Shown here: positions 1 to 6,189 of the stretch, piece after piece | Position numbering within the stretch: the stretch's first letter is position 1 | Layout: the number at the start of each line of letters is the position of its first letter | DNA from: an uncultured Lachnospiraceae bacterium | GTDB lineage: Bacteria; Bacillota; Clostridia; Lachnospirales; Lachnospiraceae | Length of the DNA: 6,426 bases | Reading direction: 5' to 3' | Assembly (NCBI GenBank): GCA_934330725.1 | Contig: CAKRGM010000059.1 | Span: forward strand, 1 to 6,426 | Position numbers and translations under genes: made by a program | The notes under the pieces: model-generated | What the model was told of the DNA's origin: nothing | Database searches by the model: none | The model's input: only the letters and a program-made list of their open reading frames with translations

Positions 1-81
1 CTTTTTGTGAAATATAACTACAGTTGTATTCATAAGAAAAAGGACGCATGAAAAAACTTTCGTTTTTTCACACGCCCAACC
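1..81. other. Unassigned 5' edge, not continuous with the YibE/F gene
   Basis: This edge reads as non-coding or as foreign to the gene that follows. The YibE/F reading frame can be traced upstream from 115 to about 82 with family-like hydrophobic sequence (LGVLIAGIS), but further upstream the translation stops resembling the family and meets an in-frame TGA at 49-51. A separate AAAAAGGA-spacer-ATG start signal lies at 36-50 and opens a 33-codon frame (MKKLSFFHTPN...) out of phase with YibE/F. This could be the remnant of another gene start, a rearrangement junction, or an assembly edge; the sequence alone cannot decide. Confidence 0.45.
49..70. repeat. Perfect 9-bp inverted repeat with 4-nt loop
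   Basis: TGAAAAAAC (49-57) and GTTTTTTCA (62-70) are exact reverse complements separated by TTTC. Two further pairs (45-46 with 73-74) are possible across a 2-nt internal mismatch. It sits at the point where YibE/F similarity is lost, so it could be a breakpoint or transposon-end remnant. As a terminator it would be weak, because the stem is mostly A/T. Confidence 0.5.
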
Positions 82-114
82 CTTGGTGTTCTGATAGCCG
101 GAATAAGTGCAGCA

Positions 115-606
115 GTGTTTGGCTATTTCGCAGATATAGACGGATATAATGTATCAAATATTGAAACTCTTATCTATGTTGGGCAGAATACAAAGATACA
201 GATAGGCGGACTGCTTTTTGCAGGAATCCTCATTGCCAGCCTTGGAGCTGTAATGGATGTCGCAATGTCAGTTTCTTCAGCAATAAATGAGATAAACGAT
301 AAGTCGCCAGGATTGTCATGGAGCGAATTATTCAGGAGCGGGCTTAATGTCGGCAGGGATATGATGGGAACGATGTCAAATACGCTGATACTTGCATTTG
401 TAGGTGGTTCCTTAAGTACACTTGTAATTAACTATGCGTATGATCTGCCATTTCTTCAGATAATTAATTCTTATTCGATTGGAATTGAAATTATGCAGGG
501 AATAGCAGGAAGCCTCGGAGTAATTCTTACGGTGCCTTCTGCAGCTGCAATTACATCATTGCTTTTAAAAAGAAAAAGCCGGATGCTTTCCGGTGGCGAA
601 CAGTAA
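115..606 (+). CDS. YibE/F family membrane protein, C-terminal part (5' truncated)
   Basis: This is the C-terminal half of a YibE/F-family integral membrane protein; the family is widespread in Firmicutes and has no firmly established function. The family signature is clear: GAVMDVAMSVSSAINEI at residues 44-60 and GLNVGRDMMGTMSNTLILA at 76-94. Hydrophobic segments lie at about 29-49, 88-108 and 127-151, followed by a short basic tail. Full-length members usually exceed 350 residues, so the 163 residues here are under half. The GTG at 115 has no convincing ribosome binding site, and the frame stays open upstream to 52 with family-like sequence only from about 82. The 5' part is therefore missing, through a break or an assembly edge, and 115 is unlikely to be a natural start. 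The gene has its own terminator (650-695), so it belongs to a different transcription unit from the genes downstream. Confidence 0.8.
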   Translation: MFGYFADIDGYNVSNIETLIYVGQNTKIQIGGLLFAGILIASLGAVMDVAMSVSSAINEINDKSPGLSWSELFRSGLNVGRDMMGTMSNTLILAFVGGSLSTLVINYAYDLPFLQIINSYSIGIEIMQGIAGSLGVILTVPSAAAITSLLLKRKSRMLSGGEQ

Positions 607-623
607 TATAAAAATAATACAGG

Positions 624-643
624 GTGCATCATATAAAATGCAC
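624..643 (+). other. Small hairpin in the YibE/F 3' UTR
   Basis: GTGCAT (624-629) pairs with ATGCAC (638-643) around an 8-nt A/T-rich loop. No T-run follows, so it is probably not a terminator itself; it may stabilise the 3' end of the mRNA. It is short enough to be fortuitous. Confidence 0.25.
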
Positions 644-649
644 TTGTGG

Positions 650-695
650 AAAAGGAGTATATTTGCTAGAATATCGTTGCAGATATACTCTTTTT
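650..695 (+). terminator. Rho-independent terminator after the YibE/F gene
   Basis: GAGTATAT (655-662) pairs perfectly with ATATACTC (683-690), with an inner TGC/GCA extension (664-666 with 679-681), and is followed by TTTTTG (691-696). An A-run at 650-653 opposite the T-run could let it work on both strands. It lies 44 nt after the stop codon and separates the upstream gene from the group starting at 831. Confidence 0.75.
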
Positions 696-820
696 GTATT
701 ATATGCTAAAGCCTCGTAAAAAAGGTTAATATACAGTCAGCATGAAAGTTTTTGCTGTTTATTATATTGTGTCATGCACACAGGACACAATCAGCCAGTG
801 ATAAAGGCGTGTGCAGAAAT

Positions 821-825
821 GAGGG
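821..825 (+). promoter_or_regulatory. Ribosome binding site that sets the Big_2 gene start
   Basis: GAGGG lies 5 nt before the ATG at 831. The earlier in-frame ATG at 774 has no purine-rich site upstream, and the ATG at 819 overlaps this site. The start at 831 also puts a basic N-terminus directly before the membrane helix, as expected for a signal anchor. Confidence 0.7.
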
Positions 826-830
826 ATAAA

Positions 831-1940
831 ATGGCGGGGAAAAACAAAAAAATAAAAAATAAAAAAGTAATAATAGCAGTAGTATCAGCAGTAATTATTT
901 TATTAGTGGCAGTACTGGTTATTGTTAATTTAAAAAAAGATACAAATGATACTGATACGGCAGATATAAGCCTGAATAAAACAAATCTTAAAGAGACAAA
1001 TGAAGATAATCAGCAGTCTAACCAGCAGACAACAGTAGAAATCCAGTTTGGCGATTATGCAGTACCTGTTGGAACCAGGCTTCAGATGACTGCCATAGTG
1101 ACTCCAATGGATACGCAGGAGGGGCTTGTATGGTCATCATCAGATAGTGATGTAGTTGATATAACTACAGATGGAGTTCTTACGGTAAAGAAGGACGGAA
1201 CGGCTGTTATTACGGCAACGGTCGGAAGTGCTGCAGATTCTGTTATTATCGAAGGAATAAGTGATGTAAAGAAAGGCTCTGTAAATAATTTTCCGGTATA
1301 TACAGGCTCTCAGGCAGGCAGCGCAACAGGCAGCGGCAGCGGTCAGTATTCAGATGATGACGGTGCATCAGATTACTCAGGTTCCACTGGTACAGGGACT
1401 TCAGGAAGTAATGGCAGTCGCAGTACAGGAAGCGGTGGATTACAGACCAATGGCGGCAGTTCACAGGCAGGCAGTGGACAGGCGGCAAGTAACGGTAATT
1501 CAGGGAACGCTCCGGCATATAATGGAAATGCATCAGATGCAGGCCAGAACGGTTCGGGTCAGGCAGGCTCAGATCAGAATGGTTCAGGACAGAGCGGTTC
1601 AGGTACAGGACTTTCAAGTGGACAGATTGGTTCATCATTAGAGGGAATGGGATTTGAACATGATATATCCAATGTGTATATATGTAAAGATGACAGTACA
1701 TATTATGGGGAAATCATTACGCAGCCTAATGTAACGATAATATATATAAAACAGAGAAATGGAGCATTTGACGCAAAGATACAGTCCGTTATATCAATGC
1801 TTTTACCGGCAGCAGCAAATGAAGTGTGGAATAACTATCAGTCTGCATCATCTGACAGGACATTTACAGCAGATGGCAGAAGAGTGAGGATTGTAACGGC
1901 TGCAGGTGGCGGACATTCTCAAATTGTAATATACAACTAA
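831..1940 (+). CDS. Membrane-anchored Big_2 (Ig-like) protein with Gly/Ser-rich linker
   Basis: A 369-residue envelope protein with four visible parts. Residues 1-12 are strongly basic (Lys-rich), and 13-33 form one hydrophobic helix, either a signal anchor or an uncleaved signal peptide. After a polar Asp/Thr/Asn/Gln spacer, residues 70-142 match a bacterial Ig-like group 2 (Big_2) domain: a V(P)VG start, TAIVTP, VWSSSDSDVV, DGVLTVKKDGTAVITATV. Residues 157-269 are a low-complexity Gly/Ser/Asn/Gln/Ala linker. Residues 270-369 form a folded-looking C-terminal domain (VYICKDDSTYYGEII, then a helix with LLPAAANEVWNNY, then strands ending SQIVIYN) that I do not recognise. Big_2 domains occur in surface and adhesion proteins, so an extracytoplasmic role is likely; the specific function is unknown. 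No LPXTG sorting motif is present. No terminator separates it from the next gene, and no convincing -35/-10 pair was found upstream. An alternative start at 774 would add 19 residues. Confidence 0.8.
   Translation: MAGKNKKIKNKKVIIAVVSAVIILLVAVLVIVNLKKDTNDTDTADISLNKTNLKETNEDNQQSNQQTTVEIQFGDYAVPVGTRLQMTAIVTPMDTQEGLVWSSSDSDVVDITTDGVLTVKKDGTAVITATVGSAADSVIIEGISDVKKGSVNNFPVYTGSQAGSATGSGSGQYSDDDGASDYSGSTGTGTSGSNGSRSTGSGGLQTNGGSSQAGSGQAASNGNSGNAPAYNGNASDAGQNGSGQAGSDQNGSGQSGSGTGLSSGQIGSSLEGMGFEHDISNVYICKDDSTYYGEIITQPNVTIIYIKQRNGAFDAKIQSVISMLLPAAANEVWNNYQSASSDRTFTADGRRVRIVTAAGGGHSQIVIYN
1299..1637 (+). repeat. Low-complexity Gly/Ser/Gln/Asn-coding tract
   Basis: This stretch encodes the linker of the Big_2 protein, about 113 residues made almost only of Gly, Ser, Gln, Asn, Ala, Thr and Asp. 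It contains degenerate NGSGQ(A/S)GS units, clearest at about 1545-1605, where CAGAACGGTTCGGG and CAGAATGGTTCAGG recur. The synonymous differences between units suggest old or selected protein-level repetition rather than recent slippage. It has a long open frame on the opposite strand, which is a by-product of the codon pattern. Confidence 0.65.
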
Positions 1941-1958
1941 AATATAATATGATATAAT
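1924..1958 (+). promoter_or_regulatory. Possible internal promoter before the two-helix membrane protein
   Basis: TTGTAA (1924-1929) is followed after 18 nt by TATGAT (1948-1953), with perfect TATAAT boxes overlapping at 1943-1948 and 1953-1958. The local A/T-richness makes chance matches likely, so this is a weak call. If real, it would let the downstream cdaA group be transcribed independently of the Big_2 gene. Confidence 0.3.
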
Positions 1959-1979
1959 ATCTTTTATTGAACGAAATCT

Positions 1980-1985
1980 GAGGTG
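1980..1985 (+). promoter_or_regulatory. Ribosome binding site supporting a TTG start
   Basis: GAGGTG (1980-1985) lies 7 nt before the TTG at 1993, ideal spacing. The next in-frame ATG codons (MM at residues 9-10) have no such site, so the unusual TTG start is preferred. Confidence 0.7.
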
Positions 1986-1992
1986 AATTTAT

Positions 1993-2394
1993 TTGTTAAA
2001 TGAAAATAAAATAAAAATGATGACTAAAATGGCAATATATGAGAAAAATGAAGGCCTTGATATGATAAGAAATGCTAATTATTTTAAAGGCGATTATATT
2101 ACATTTGGTATTTTAAGAACATTGATAACAACTACTATAGCATATGCGCTGTTTATTGTATTGTATGTGTTGTTTAATTTTGATTATATTCTTAATAATA
2201 TTAATAATTTTGATTATGTTGCTGTAATAAGGACAGCAGTTATTTTATATATTATTGTGCTCATAGTATTTGCGATAGTTGCCGGAATTGTGTATAAGAT
2301 AAGATATGATAAGTCGCGAAAAGAACTGAAAAAATATTATTCACGGCTTAATAAGCTTGAGAGATTTTATAGCAAGCGTAAACGTAAAAACTGA
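1993..2394 (+). CDS. Small two-helix membrane protein, unrecognised
   Basis: A 133-residue protein that I do not recognise. The N-terminal ~35 residues are polar and mixed-charge. Two hydrophobic helices are predicted at about 38-61 and 78-101, joined by a short loop with a repeated NFDY motif (FNFDYILNN / NNFDYVAV). The last ~32 residues are very basic with heptad-like Leu/Tyr spacing (KELKKYYSRLNKLERFYSKRKRK), probably a cytoplasmic helix that could bind lipid head groups, nucleic acid or a partner protein. The TTG start is set by GAGGTG 7 nt upstream. It lies 17 nt before the next membrane-protein gene, which implies co-transcription and perhaps a shared complex. No catalytic motif is visible. 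Confidence 0.75.
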   Translation: MLNENKIKMMTKMAIYEKNEGLDMIRNANYFKGDYITFGILRTLITTTIAYALFIVLYVLFNFDYILNNINNFDYVAVIRTAVILYIIVLIVFAIVAGIVYKIRYDKSRKELKKYYSRLNKLERFYSKRKRKN

Positions 2395-2400
2395 TTTATT

Positions 2401-2405
2401 GGAGG
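2401..2405 (+). promoter_or_regulatory. Ribosome binding site that sets the polytopic protein start
   Basis: A consensus GGAGG lies 6 nt before the ATG at 2412. The adjacent in-frame TTG at 2409 would leave only 3 nt of spacing, so 2412 is chosen. Confidence 0.7.
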
Positions 2406-2411
2406 ATATTG

Positions 2412-3440
2412 ATGGTAATATTACTGGAATTAAAGGAAAAGTTCAGGCTGTTTTATAATAAGTACAATACGTATATCATACCGGCAGTTAAGTTCATACT
2501 TGCGTTCGTTTCGTTTTGTCTTCTTAATACGAATATAGGGTATATGACAAAAATAAAGAATCCTGTAATTGCGCTGGCAGTATCAGTATTATGTGCATTT
2601 CTTCCTAACGGATTTATGCTCTTTGCATTATCTGTATTTATGCTTCTGCACATATATGCAATTTCCGCTGAGTATGCAATTATAGTTTTATGTATTCTGC
2701 TTATAATGTATCTTTTGTATTTCAGATTTACACCAAAGCAGGGAATACTTTTAATAATAACAGTTATGATGAGCAGCCTTCATATTCCATATGTTCTTCC
2801 GGTTGCAGTGGGACTTTGCTGCAGTGGGGCAGCAGTAATACCTGTATCATTTGGAGTTATAATATATTATATTATAAAAACAGCCAGTGATTATGAGGCA
2901 GCGCTGACTACACAGACAGCTTCAGACAGCATGCAGAAGATTTCTTATATGACAGAAAGTCTTCTTAATAATAAAGAAATGATAACAATAGTTGCAGCTT
3001 TTGTTTTAACAATTCTTGTCGTTTATTTTGTAAGGAGGCTAAGGGTTGATTATGCATGGACATATGCAATAATAGCCGGAACTGCAGTGCAGTTTGTTAT
3101 CCTTATTGCAGGTGCAGTTATATTTAATGTTAATTTATCATTTATACCAATGATAGCAGGTACAATTCTTGGAGCAGTGCTTTCATATATATGTCAGATA
3201 ATATTCTTCAATGTTGATTTTAAGAGAACAGAGTATGTGCAGTATGAAGATGATGAATATTATTATTATGTAAAGGCAGTTCCAAAGATAAATATTGTAA
3301 ATGCAGATGTAAAGGTGAAACAGATAAATGCACGTAAGACAAAAGAAGCTAATGATATAAGTGATGTTAATATATCATCACGTAATGTAAATGCAGCAGC
3401 TTCAGAGAGCGATGATGAAATAACTTTTATAGAAAAGTAA
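2412..3440 (+). CDS. Polytopic membrane protein upstream of cdaA, unrecognised
   Basis: A 342-residue integral membrane protein that I cannot assign to a family. About nine hydrophobic helices are visible, at roughly 21-39, 50-65, 66-84, 88-105, 111-132, 134-155, 190-208, 216-239 and 245-266. A polar loop (156-189) splits them into six plus three. The 76-residue tail is hydrophilic: it begins with an acidic/aromatic cluster (YVQYEDDEYYYYVKAVPK, about 275-292) and ends in an Asn/Ser/Asp-rich stretch that looks disordered. There are no ATP-binding, transporter-signature or protease motifs. The gene is close behind the two-helix protein (17-nt gap) and 60 nt before cdaA in the same direction, so a shared transcript is likely. 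A role as transporter or membrane scaffold linked to c-di-AMP signalling is possible, but rests on position only. Confidence 0.75.
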   Translation: MVILLELKEKFRLFYNKYNTYIIPAVKFILAFVSFCLLNTNIGYMTKIKNPVIALAVSVLCAFLPNGFMLFALSVFMLLHIYAISAEYAIIVLCILLIMYLLYFRFTPKQGILLIITVMMSSLHIPYVLPVAVGLCCSGAAVIPVSFGVIIYYIIKTASDYEAALTTQTASDSMQKISYMTESLLNNKEMITIVAAFVLTILVVYFVRRLRVDYAWTYAIIAGTAVQFVILIAGAVIFNVNLSFIPMIAGTILGAVLSYICQIIFFNVDFKRTEYVQYEDDEYYYYVKAVPKINIVNADVKVKQINARKTKEANDISDVNISSRNVNAAASESDDEITFIEK

Positions 3441-3500
3441 GTATATTGTAAATATATTTCAGTGTATATGTACTAATATATTTGGGAAGGAAGTGATAGC

Positions 3501-4379
3501 GTGACTGATTCAGGTAATTTATTTCAGAATTATCTGTCAAAGTTATACATACCACAGATAGCATGGACTGATGTCATAGAGATTATTATTATTGCGGTAG
3601 TTTTGTATAATATTCTGGTATGGATCAAGAATACAAAGGCATGGGCCTTGTTAAAGGGTATTGTAATTGTCGTGCTGTTTGCTTTGGTTGCATATGTTTT
3701 AAATCTAAAAACAATTTTGTGGATAGCAGGAAAGACAATAAGCGTAGGTGTTATTGCACTTGTTATCATATTCCAGCCTGAATTAAGAAGAGCGCTTGAG
3801 CAGCTCGGAAGAAAAAAGATAGTATTAGGGTTGTTTTCATTTGGCGATAATAAGGACAAGGGTGAAAAGTTCAGTGTAAAGACAGCTGATGAAATTGTAA
3901 GGGCAGCATATGCAATGGGAGCTGTAAAAACCGGAGCACTTATTGTTATTGAACAGGATATAACTCTTGAAGAATATATAAGAACTGGTATTTGCGTGGA
4001 TGCAGTAGTAACAAGCCAGCTTCTTATCAATATATTTGAACATAACACGCCTCTTCATGATGGGGCTGTTATCATAAGAGGTGACAGGGCTGTAGCGGCA
4101 ACATGTTATCTTCCTTTATCTGATAATATAAATCTTAGTAAAGAATTAGGAACAAGACATCGTGCCGGTGTTGGAATAAGTGAGGCAACAGACAGTTTTA
4201 CAATAATTGTGTCCGAAGAAACCGGAGCAGTATCATTAGCAGAGGGCGGAAAGCTTATCCGTGATATAGACAGAAGTACACTTCGTAAGAAGATGGAAAA
4301 CATCAGAAAGAAAAATGTTGATGATACACATATCAAGAGGTGGAAAGGATGGTTGAAGAATGAAAGAAAAGATATTTAA
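3501..4379 (+). CDS. cdaA: Diadenylate cyclase CdaA (c-di-AMP synthase)
   Basis: CdaA (also called DacA) condenses two ATP into cyclic di-AMP at the inner face of the membrane; c-di-AMP controls K+ and osmolyte transport and affects cell-wall homeostasis in Firmicutes. The 292 residues have the standard layout: three membrane helices (about 22-41, 49-67, 72-91), a linker with the conserved PELRRALEQLG (93-103), then the DAC domain. Catalytic motifs are intact: HDGA with D187-G188-A189, GTRHRAG at 217-223 (the RHR motif), and SEETG at 238-242, which supplies a metal/nucleotide-binding acidic residue in the family. The length fits the family, with a slightly long basic C-terminus. The GTG start at 3501 is preceded by AGGAAG at a spacing of about 7 nt, and no internal Met lies early enough to be an alternative. 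Its last 20 nt overlap cdaR, which suggests translational coupling. Confidence 0.96.
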   Translation: MTDSGNLFQNYLSKLYIPQIAWTDVIEIIIIAVVLYNILVWIKNTKAWALLKGIVIVVLFALVAYVLNLKTILWIAGKTISVGVIALVIIFQPELRRALEQLGRKKIVLGLFSFGDNKDKGEKFSVKTADEIVRAAYAMGAVKTGALIVIEQDITLEEYIRTGICVDAVVTSQLLINIFEHNTPLHDGAVIIRGDRAVAATCYLPLSDNINLSKELGTRHRAGVGISEATDSFTIIVSEETGAVSLAEGGKLIRDIDRSTLRKKMENIRKKNVDDTHIKRWKGWLKNERKDI

Positions 4380-5598
4380 TAATTTCAGTCTTAAGATTCT
4401 TTCTGCAATATGTGCTATAGTTTTATGGGCGATAATAGTAAATATATATGATCCGTCAACCGGTATAACAGTCAGTGGAGTAAGTGTGCAGCTGGTTAAT
4501 ACGGAAAGCCTTACTGATAAAGGATATACCTATGATGTAGTTGATGGAGGTAAGATTTCAGTATATGTATGCGGTCCAAAGAGTGTTATTACAGATATTA
4601 AGGCTTCAGATATCATTGCTACGGCTGATTTGAGCAATGTTACAGCATATACAGATTATGTAGATATTGATGTCAAGGTTGTAGTGGATGGAAAAAGCCT
4701 TACGAATGTGCAGGTTACTCCAAGGACAACATCGGTTAAGCTTGACATAGAAAACAGAGTTACACAGGAATTTAATGTAGGCATGGAAGTTACAGGAAAT
4801 GCAGCAGATGGATATGTCATGGTTGACAGGTCAATATCCCCGACTACAATAAAGGTAACAGGTCCTGCCAATTCGATTTCAAAGATTTCACAGGTTAAGG
4901 CTGTATTTGATGCAACCGGGGCATCTTCTGATATTCAGGGAGAAGCTAAAATTGTGCTTTATGATTCGGAAGGTAATGTGATTACCGATTCAAATCTTGA
5001 ATTATCAGATAGCAAAGTTGACTTTATGGCAAAGATAGGGCTGTCCAAGAAAGTACCAATAAAATATTCTACGACAGGAACGGTTGCTGATGGGTACGCA
5101 ATATCCCAGATAACGCCAAGTGCCAGTGATGCAGTTATAACCGGAAGTTCGGGCTCACTTGATAAAGTAAGTCAGATAGAGATACCGGCTGATGCTCTTG
5201 ATGTAAATGGTTTAAAAGAAACTAAGGTGTATAGGGTATGGCTTTCAGATTACATACCGGCGAATGTTACACTGGTTTCGGACAAACATATGACTATTAC
5301 AGTTGAGGTTGAAAGTGTTGATAAGAAAGATATAAGCATAAAATCATCAGATATAAAGGTAGAAAACATATCAGATGATTTAACAGCTTCAATAATGAGT
5401 CCTGATTCTCTTACAGTTTCAGTATATGGACTTAAGAAGACTACAGAGAGTTTAAAAGAAAGCGATATTACAGCAGGGATTGATGTTAATGGCATGACTG
5501 AGGGTGAATATGACGTTCCAGTTACGCTCACACTGCCTGACGGATGTTCGGTTAAAGAAAAGTATACAGTACATGTTAACATACAGAAGAAAAATTAA
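4360..5598 (+). CDS. cdaR: YbbR-domain regulator CdaR
   Basis: CdaR is the membrane-anchored regulator encoded next to CdaA in Firmicutes; it binds the cyclase through the membrane region and modulates its activity. The 412 residues start with a short basic end and one hydrophobic helix (about 9-29), followed by about four YbbR-type beta-rich repeats outside the membrane (roughly 35-130, 134-227, 228-318 and 319-410). Repeats two and three share the pattern V..(T)G...DGY.......P....(I)TG....(I)..VSQ(I/V), which shows internal duplication. The length is typical for a four-repeat CdaR. The ATG at 4360 lies inside the 3' end of cdaA; GGAAAGG about 11 nt upstream is the likely ribosome binding site. 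In the well-studied operons glmM follows cdaR, but no glmM is found here. No clear terminator follows the stop codon before the HPr leader. Confidence 0.93.
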   Translation: MKEKIFNNFSLKILSAICAIVLWAIIVNIYDPSTGITVSGVSVQLVNTESLTDKGYTYDVVDGGKISVYVCGPKSVITDIKASDIIATADLSNVTAYTDYVDIDVKVVVDGKSLTNVQVTPRTTSVKLDIENRVTQEFNVGMEVTGNAADGYVMVDRSISPTTIKVTGPANSISKISQVKAVFDATGASSDIQGEAKIVLYDSEGNVITDSNLELSDSKVDFMAKIGLSKKVPIKYSTTGTVADGYAISQITPSASDAVITGSSGSLDKVSQIEIPADALDVNGLKETKVYRVWLSDYIPANVTLVSDKHMTITVEVESVDKKDISIKSSDIKVENISDDLTASIMSPDSLTVSVYGLKKTTESLKESDITAGIDVNGMTEGEYDVPVTLTLPDGCSVKEKYTVHVNIQKKN

Positions 5599-5634
5599 TC
5601 GGAAATATAATATGTTTTTTCATACGGCTGTTTG

Positions 5635-5727
5635 TTTCTTAAGCGAAAACAAATGGTTATAATGGGAGATGGAAGGTTTTTCTGCGTGGATTTTTCGTCG
5701 CCTCTTTGTGAAATGTCGCTTAAGAAA
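5635..5727 (+). promoter_or_regulatory. Structured leader of the HPr gene (12-bp inverted repeat)
   Basis: TTTCTTAAGCGA (5635-5646) and TCGCTTAAGAAA (5716-5727) are perfect reverse complements enclosing 69 nt. A second nested pair, ACAAA (5649-5653) with TTTGT (5705-5709), continues the stem. The right arm ends 1 nt before the GGGGA (5729-5733) that serves as the HPr ribosome binding site, and G-U pairs could extend the stem into it. This suggests a cis-regulatory leader or processing site controlling HPr translation. I do not recognise it as a known riboswitch class. Confidence 0.45.
5658..5663 (+). promoter_or_regulatory. Candidate -10 box for an HPr promoter
   Basis: A perfect TATAAT lies 80 nt upstream of the HPr start, in the loop of the leader inverted repeat. 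No good -35 exists at 17 nt (TTTCTT at 5635-5640 is poor; TTGTTT at 5632-5637 is 20 nt away). Transcription from here would start near 5670 and would lack the left arm of the inverted repeat, so promoter and hairpin would act on different transcripts. Another TATAAT at 5606-5611 has no -35. Confidence 0.35.
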
Positions 5728-5743
5728 TGGGGATTATTTGATA

Positions 5744-6007
5744 ATGGTAAAAGAAAAAGTTATTGTACAGAGTGCTCTTGGCATACATTTAAGACCGGCA
5801 GGAGCTATGAGCGATGAGGCAATAAAATATAAATCTCATATGACATTTACATATAATAATAAAACTGCGAACTGTAAAAGCGTTTTATCAATTCTTGCTG
5901 CAGGTGTTAAATGCGGAGATGAGATAGAGGTGGTAGCAGAAGGTGAGGATGAAAAAGAGGCGCTTGAAGCTGTTATGAGCGCGTTTAAAGAGGCATTAAA
6001 GGATTAA
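5744..6007 (+). CDS. ptsH: HPr family phosphocarrier protein
   Basis: HPr is the small cytoplasmic carrier that takes phosphate from enzyme I and passes it to sugar-specific EIIA proteins of the PTS; in Firmicutes it is also phosphorylated on a serine by HPr kinase and then acts with CcpA in carbon catabolite repression. The 87-residue product has the normal HPr length. His15 lies in GIHLRPAG (13-20), the phosphorylation site, and Ser46 lies in CKSVLSIL (44-51), the regulatory site; both have canonical numbering. The usual CGDEIEVVAEGEDE segment (57-70) and a C-terminal helix follow. The frame stays open upstream to 5669, but that extra peptide is unlike HPr; the ATG at 5744 with GGGGA 10 nt upstream gives the correct N-terminus. 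It follows cdaR after 145 nt and is closed by the terminator at 6058-6114. Because both key residues are present it is a true HPr rather than a Crh-like paralogue, but whether it is the main HPr of the genome cannot be seen here. Confidence 0.93.
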   Translation: MVKEKVIVQSALGIHLRPAGAMSDEAIKYKSHMTFTYNNKTANCKSVLSILAAGVKCGDEIEVVAEGEDEKEALEAVMSAFKEALKD

Positions 6008-6057
6008 TTTATTCAAAAAAGTGGATTTTAACAACTAAAACACAAGATGGTCACATT

Positions 6058-6114
6058 ATGAACACATTTCATTGCTAAACTACTCAACATAAAAGAAATG
6101 TGTTCATTTTTTTT
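6058..6114 (+). terminator. Rho-independent terminator after the HPr gene
   Basis: ATGAACACATTTC (6058-6070) pairs perfectly with GAAATGTGTTCAT (6095-6107), a 13-bp stem, followed by eight T residues (6107-6114). The 24-nt loop is longer than usual. It lies 50 nt after the HPr stop codon and marks the end of the cdaA-cdaR-HPr group. Confidence 0.8.
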
Positions 6115-6189
6115 ATCTTCATTAATAAATTAGTCAATTGCGAAACTTTCAGCTTTTCAGTTAATGTTTAGCAAAATTAACAATTCAAC

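Noticed and set aside
607..830. c-di-AMP (ydaO-type) or other riboswitch upstream of the Big_2 gene
   Set aside because: Apart from the terminator and a small hairpin, I see no conserved GC-containing motifs or nested stems of a known riboswitch.
1299..1637. CRISPR-like or VNTR array in the repetitive tract
   Set aside because: Units are degenerate, have no regular spacers and lie in frame within a coding region.
1246..1701. Long open frame on the - strand across the Big_2 linker (151 codons), and a 95-codon frame on the + strand at 1354-1641
   Set aside because: Both are by-products of the repetitive Gly/Ser/Gln codon pattern; the encoded peptides have odd composition, no ribosome binding site and no domain.
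3446..3483. Possible promoter and 9-bp A/T inverted repeat (3450-3458 with 3475-3483) before cdaA
   Set aside because: -35/-10 spacing is poor (TTGTAA to TACTAA is 19 nt) and A/T-only pairing is expected by chance in this composition.
3530..4048. 172-codon - strand frame opposite cdaA
   Set aside because: CdaA on the + strand carries intact catalytic motifs over this stretch; the antisense peptide has no recognisable features.
5669..5743. N-terminal extension of HPr from the ATG at 5669
   Set aside because: The extra 25 residues do not resemble HPr, overlap the leader inverted repeat, and would move His15 and Ser46 from their standard positions.
5632..5817. 61-codon + strand frame upstream of and overlapping HPr
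   Set aside because: It overlaps HPr out of frame, has no clear ribosome binding site and no recognisable motif.
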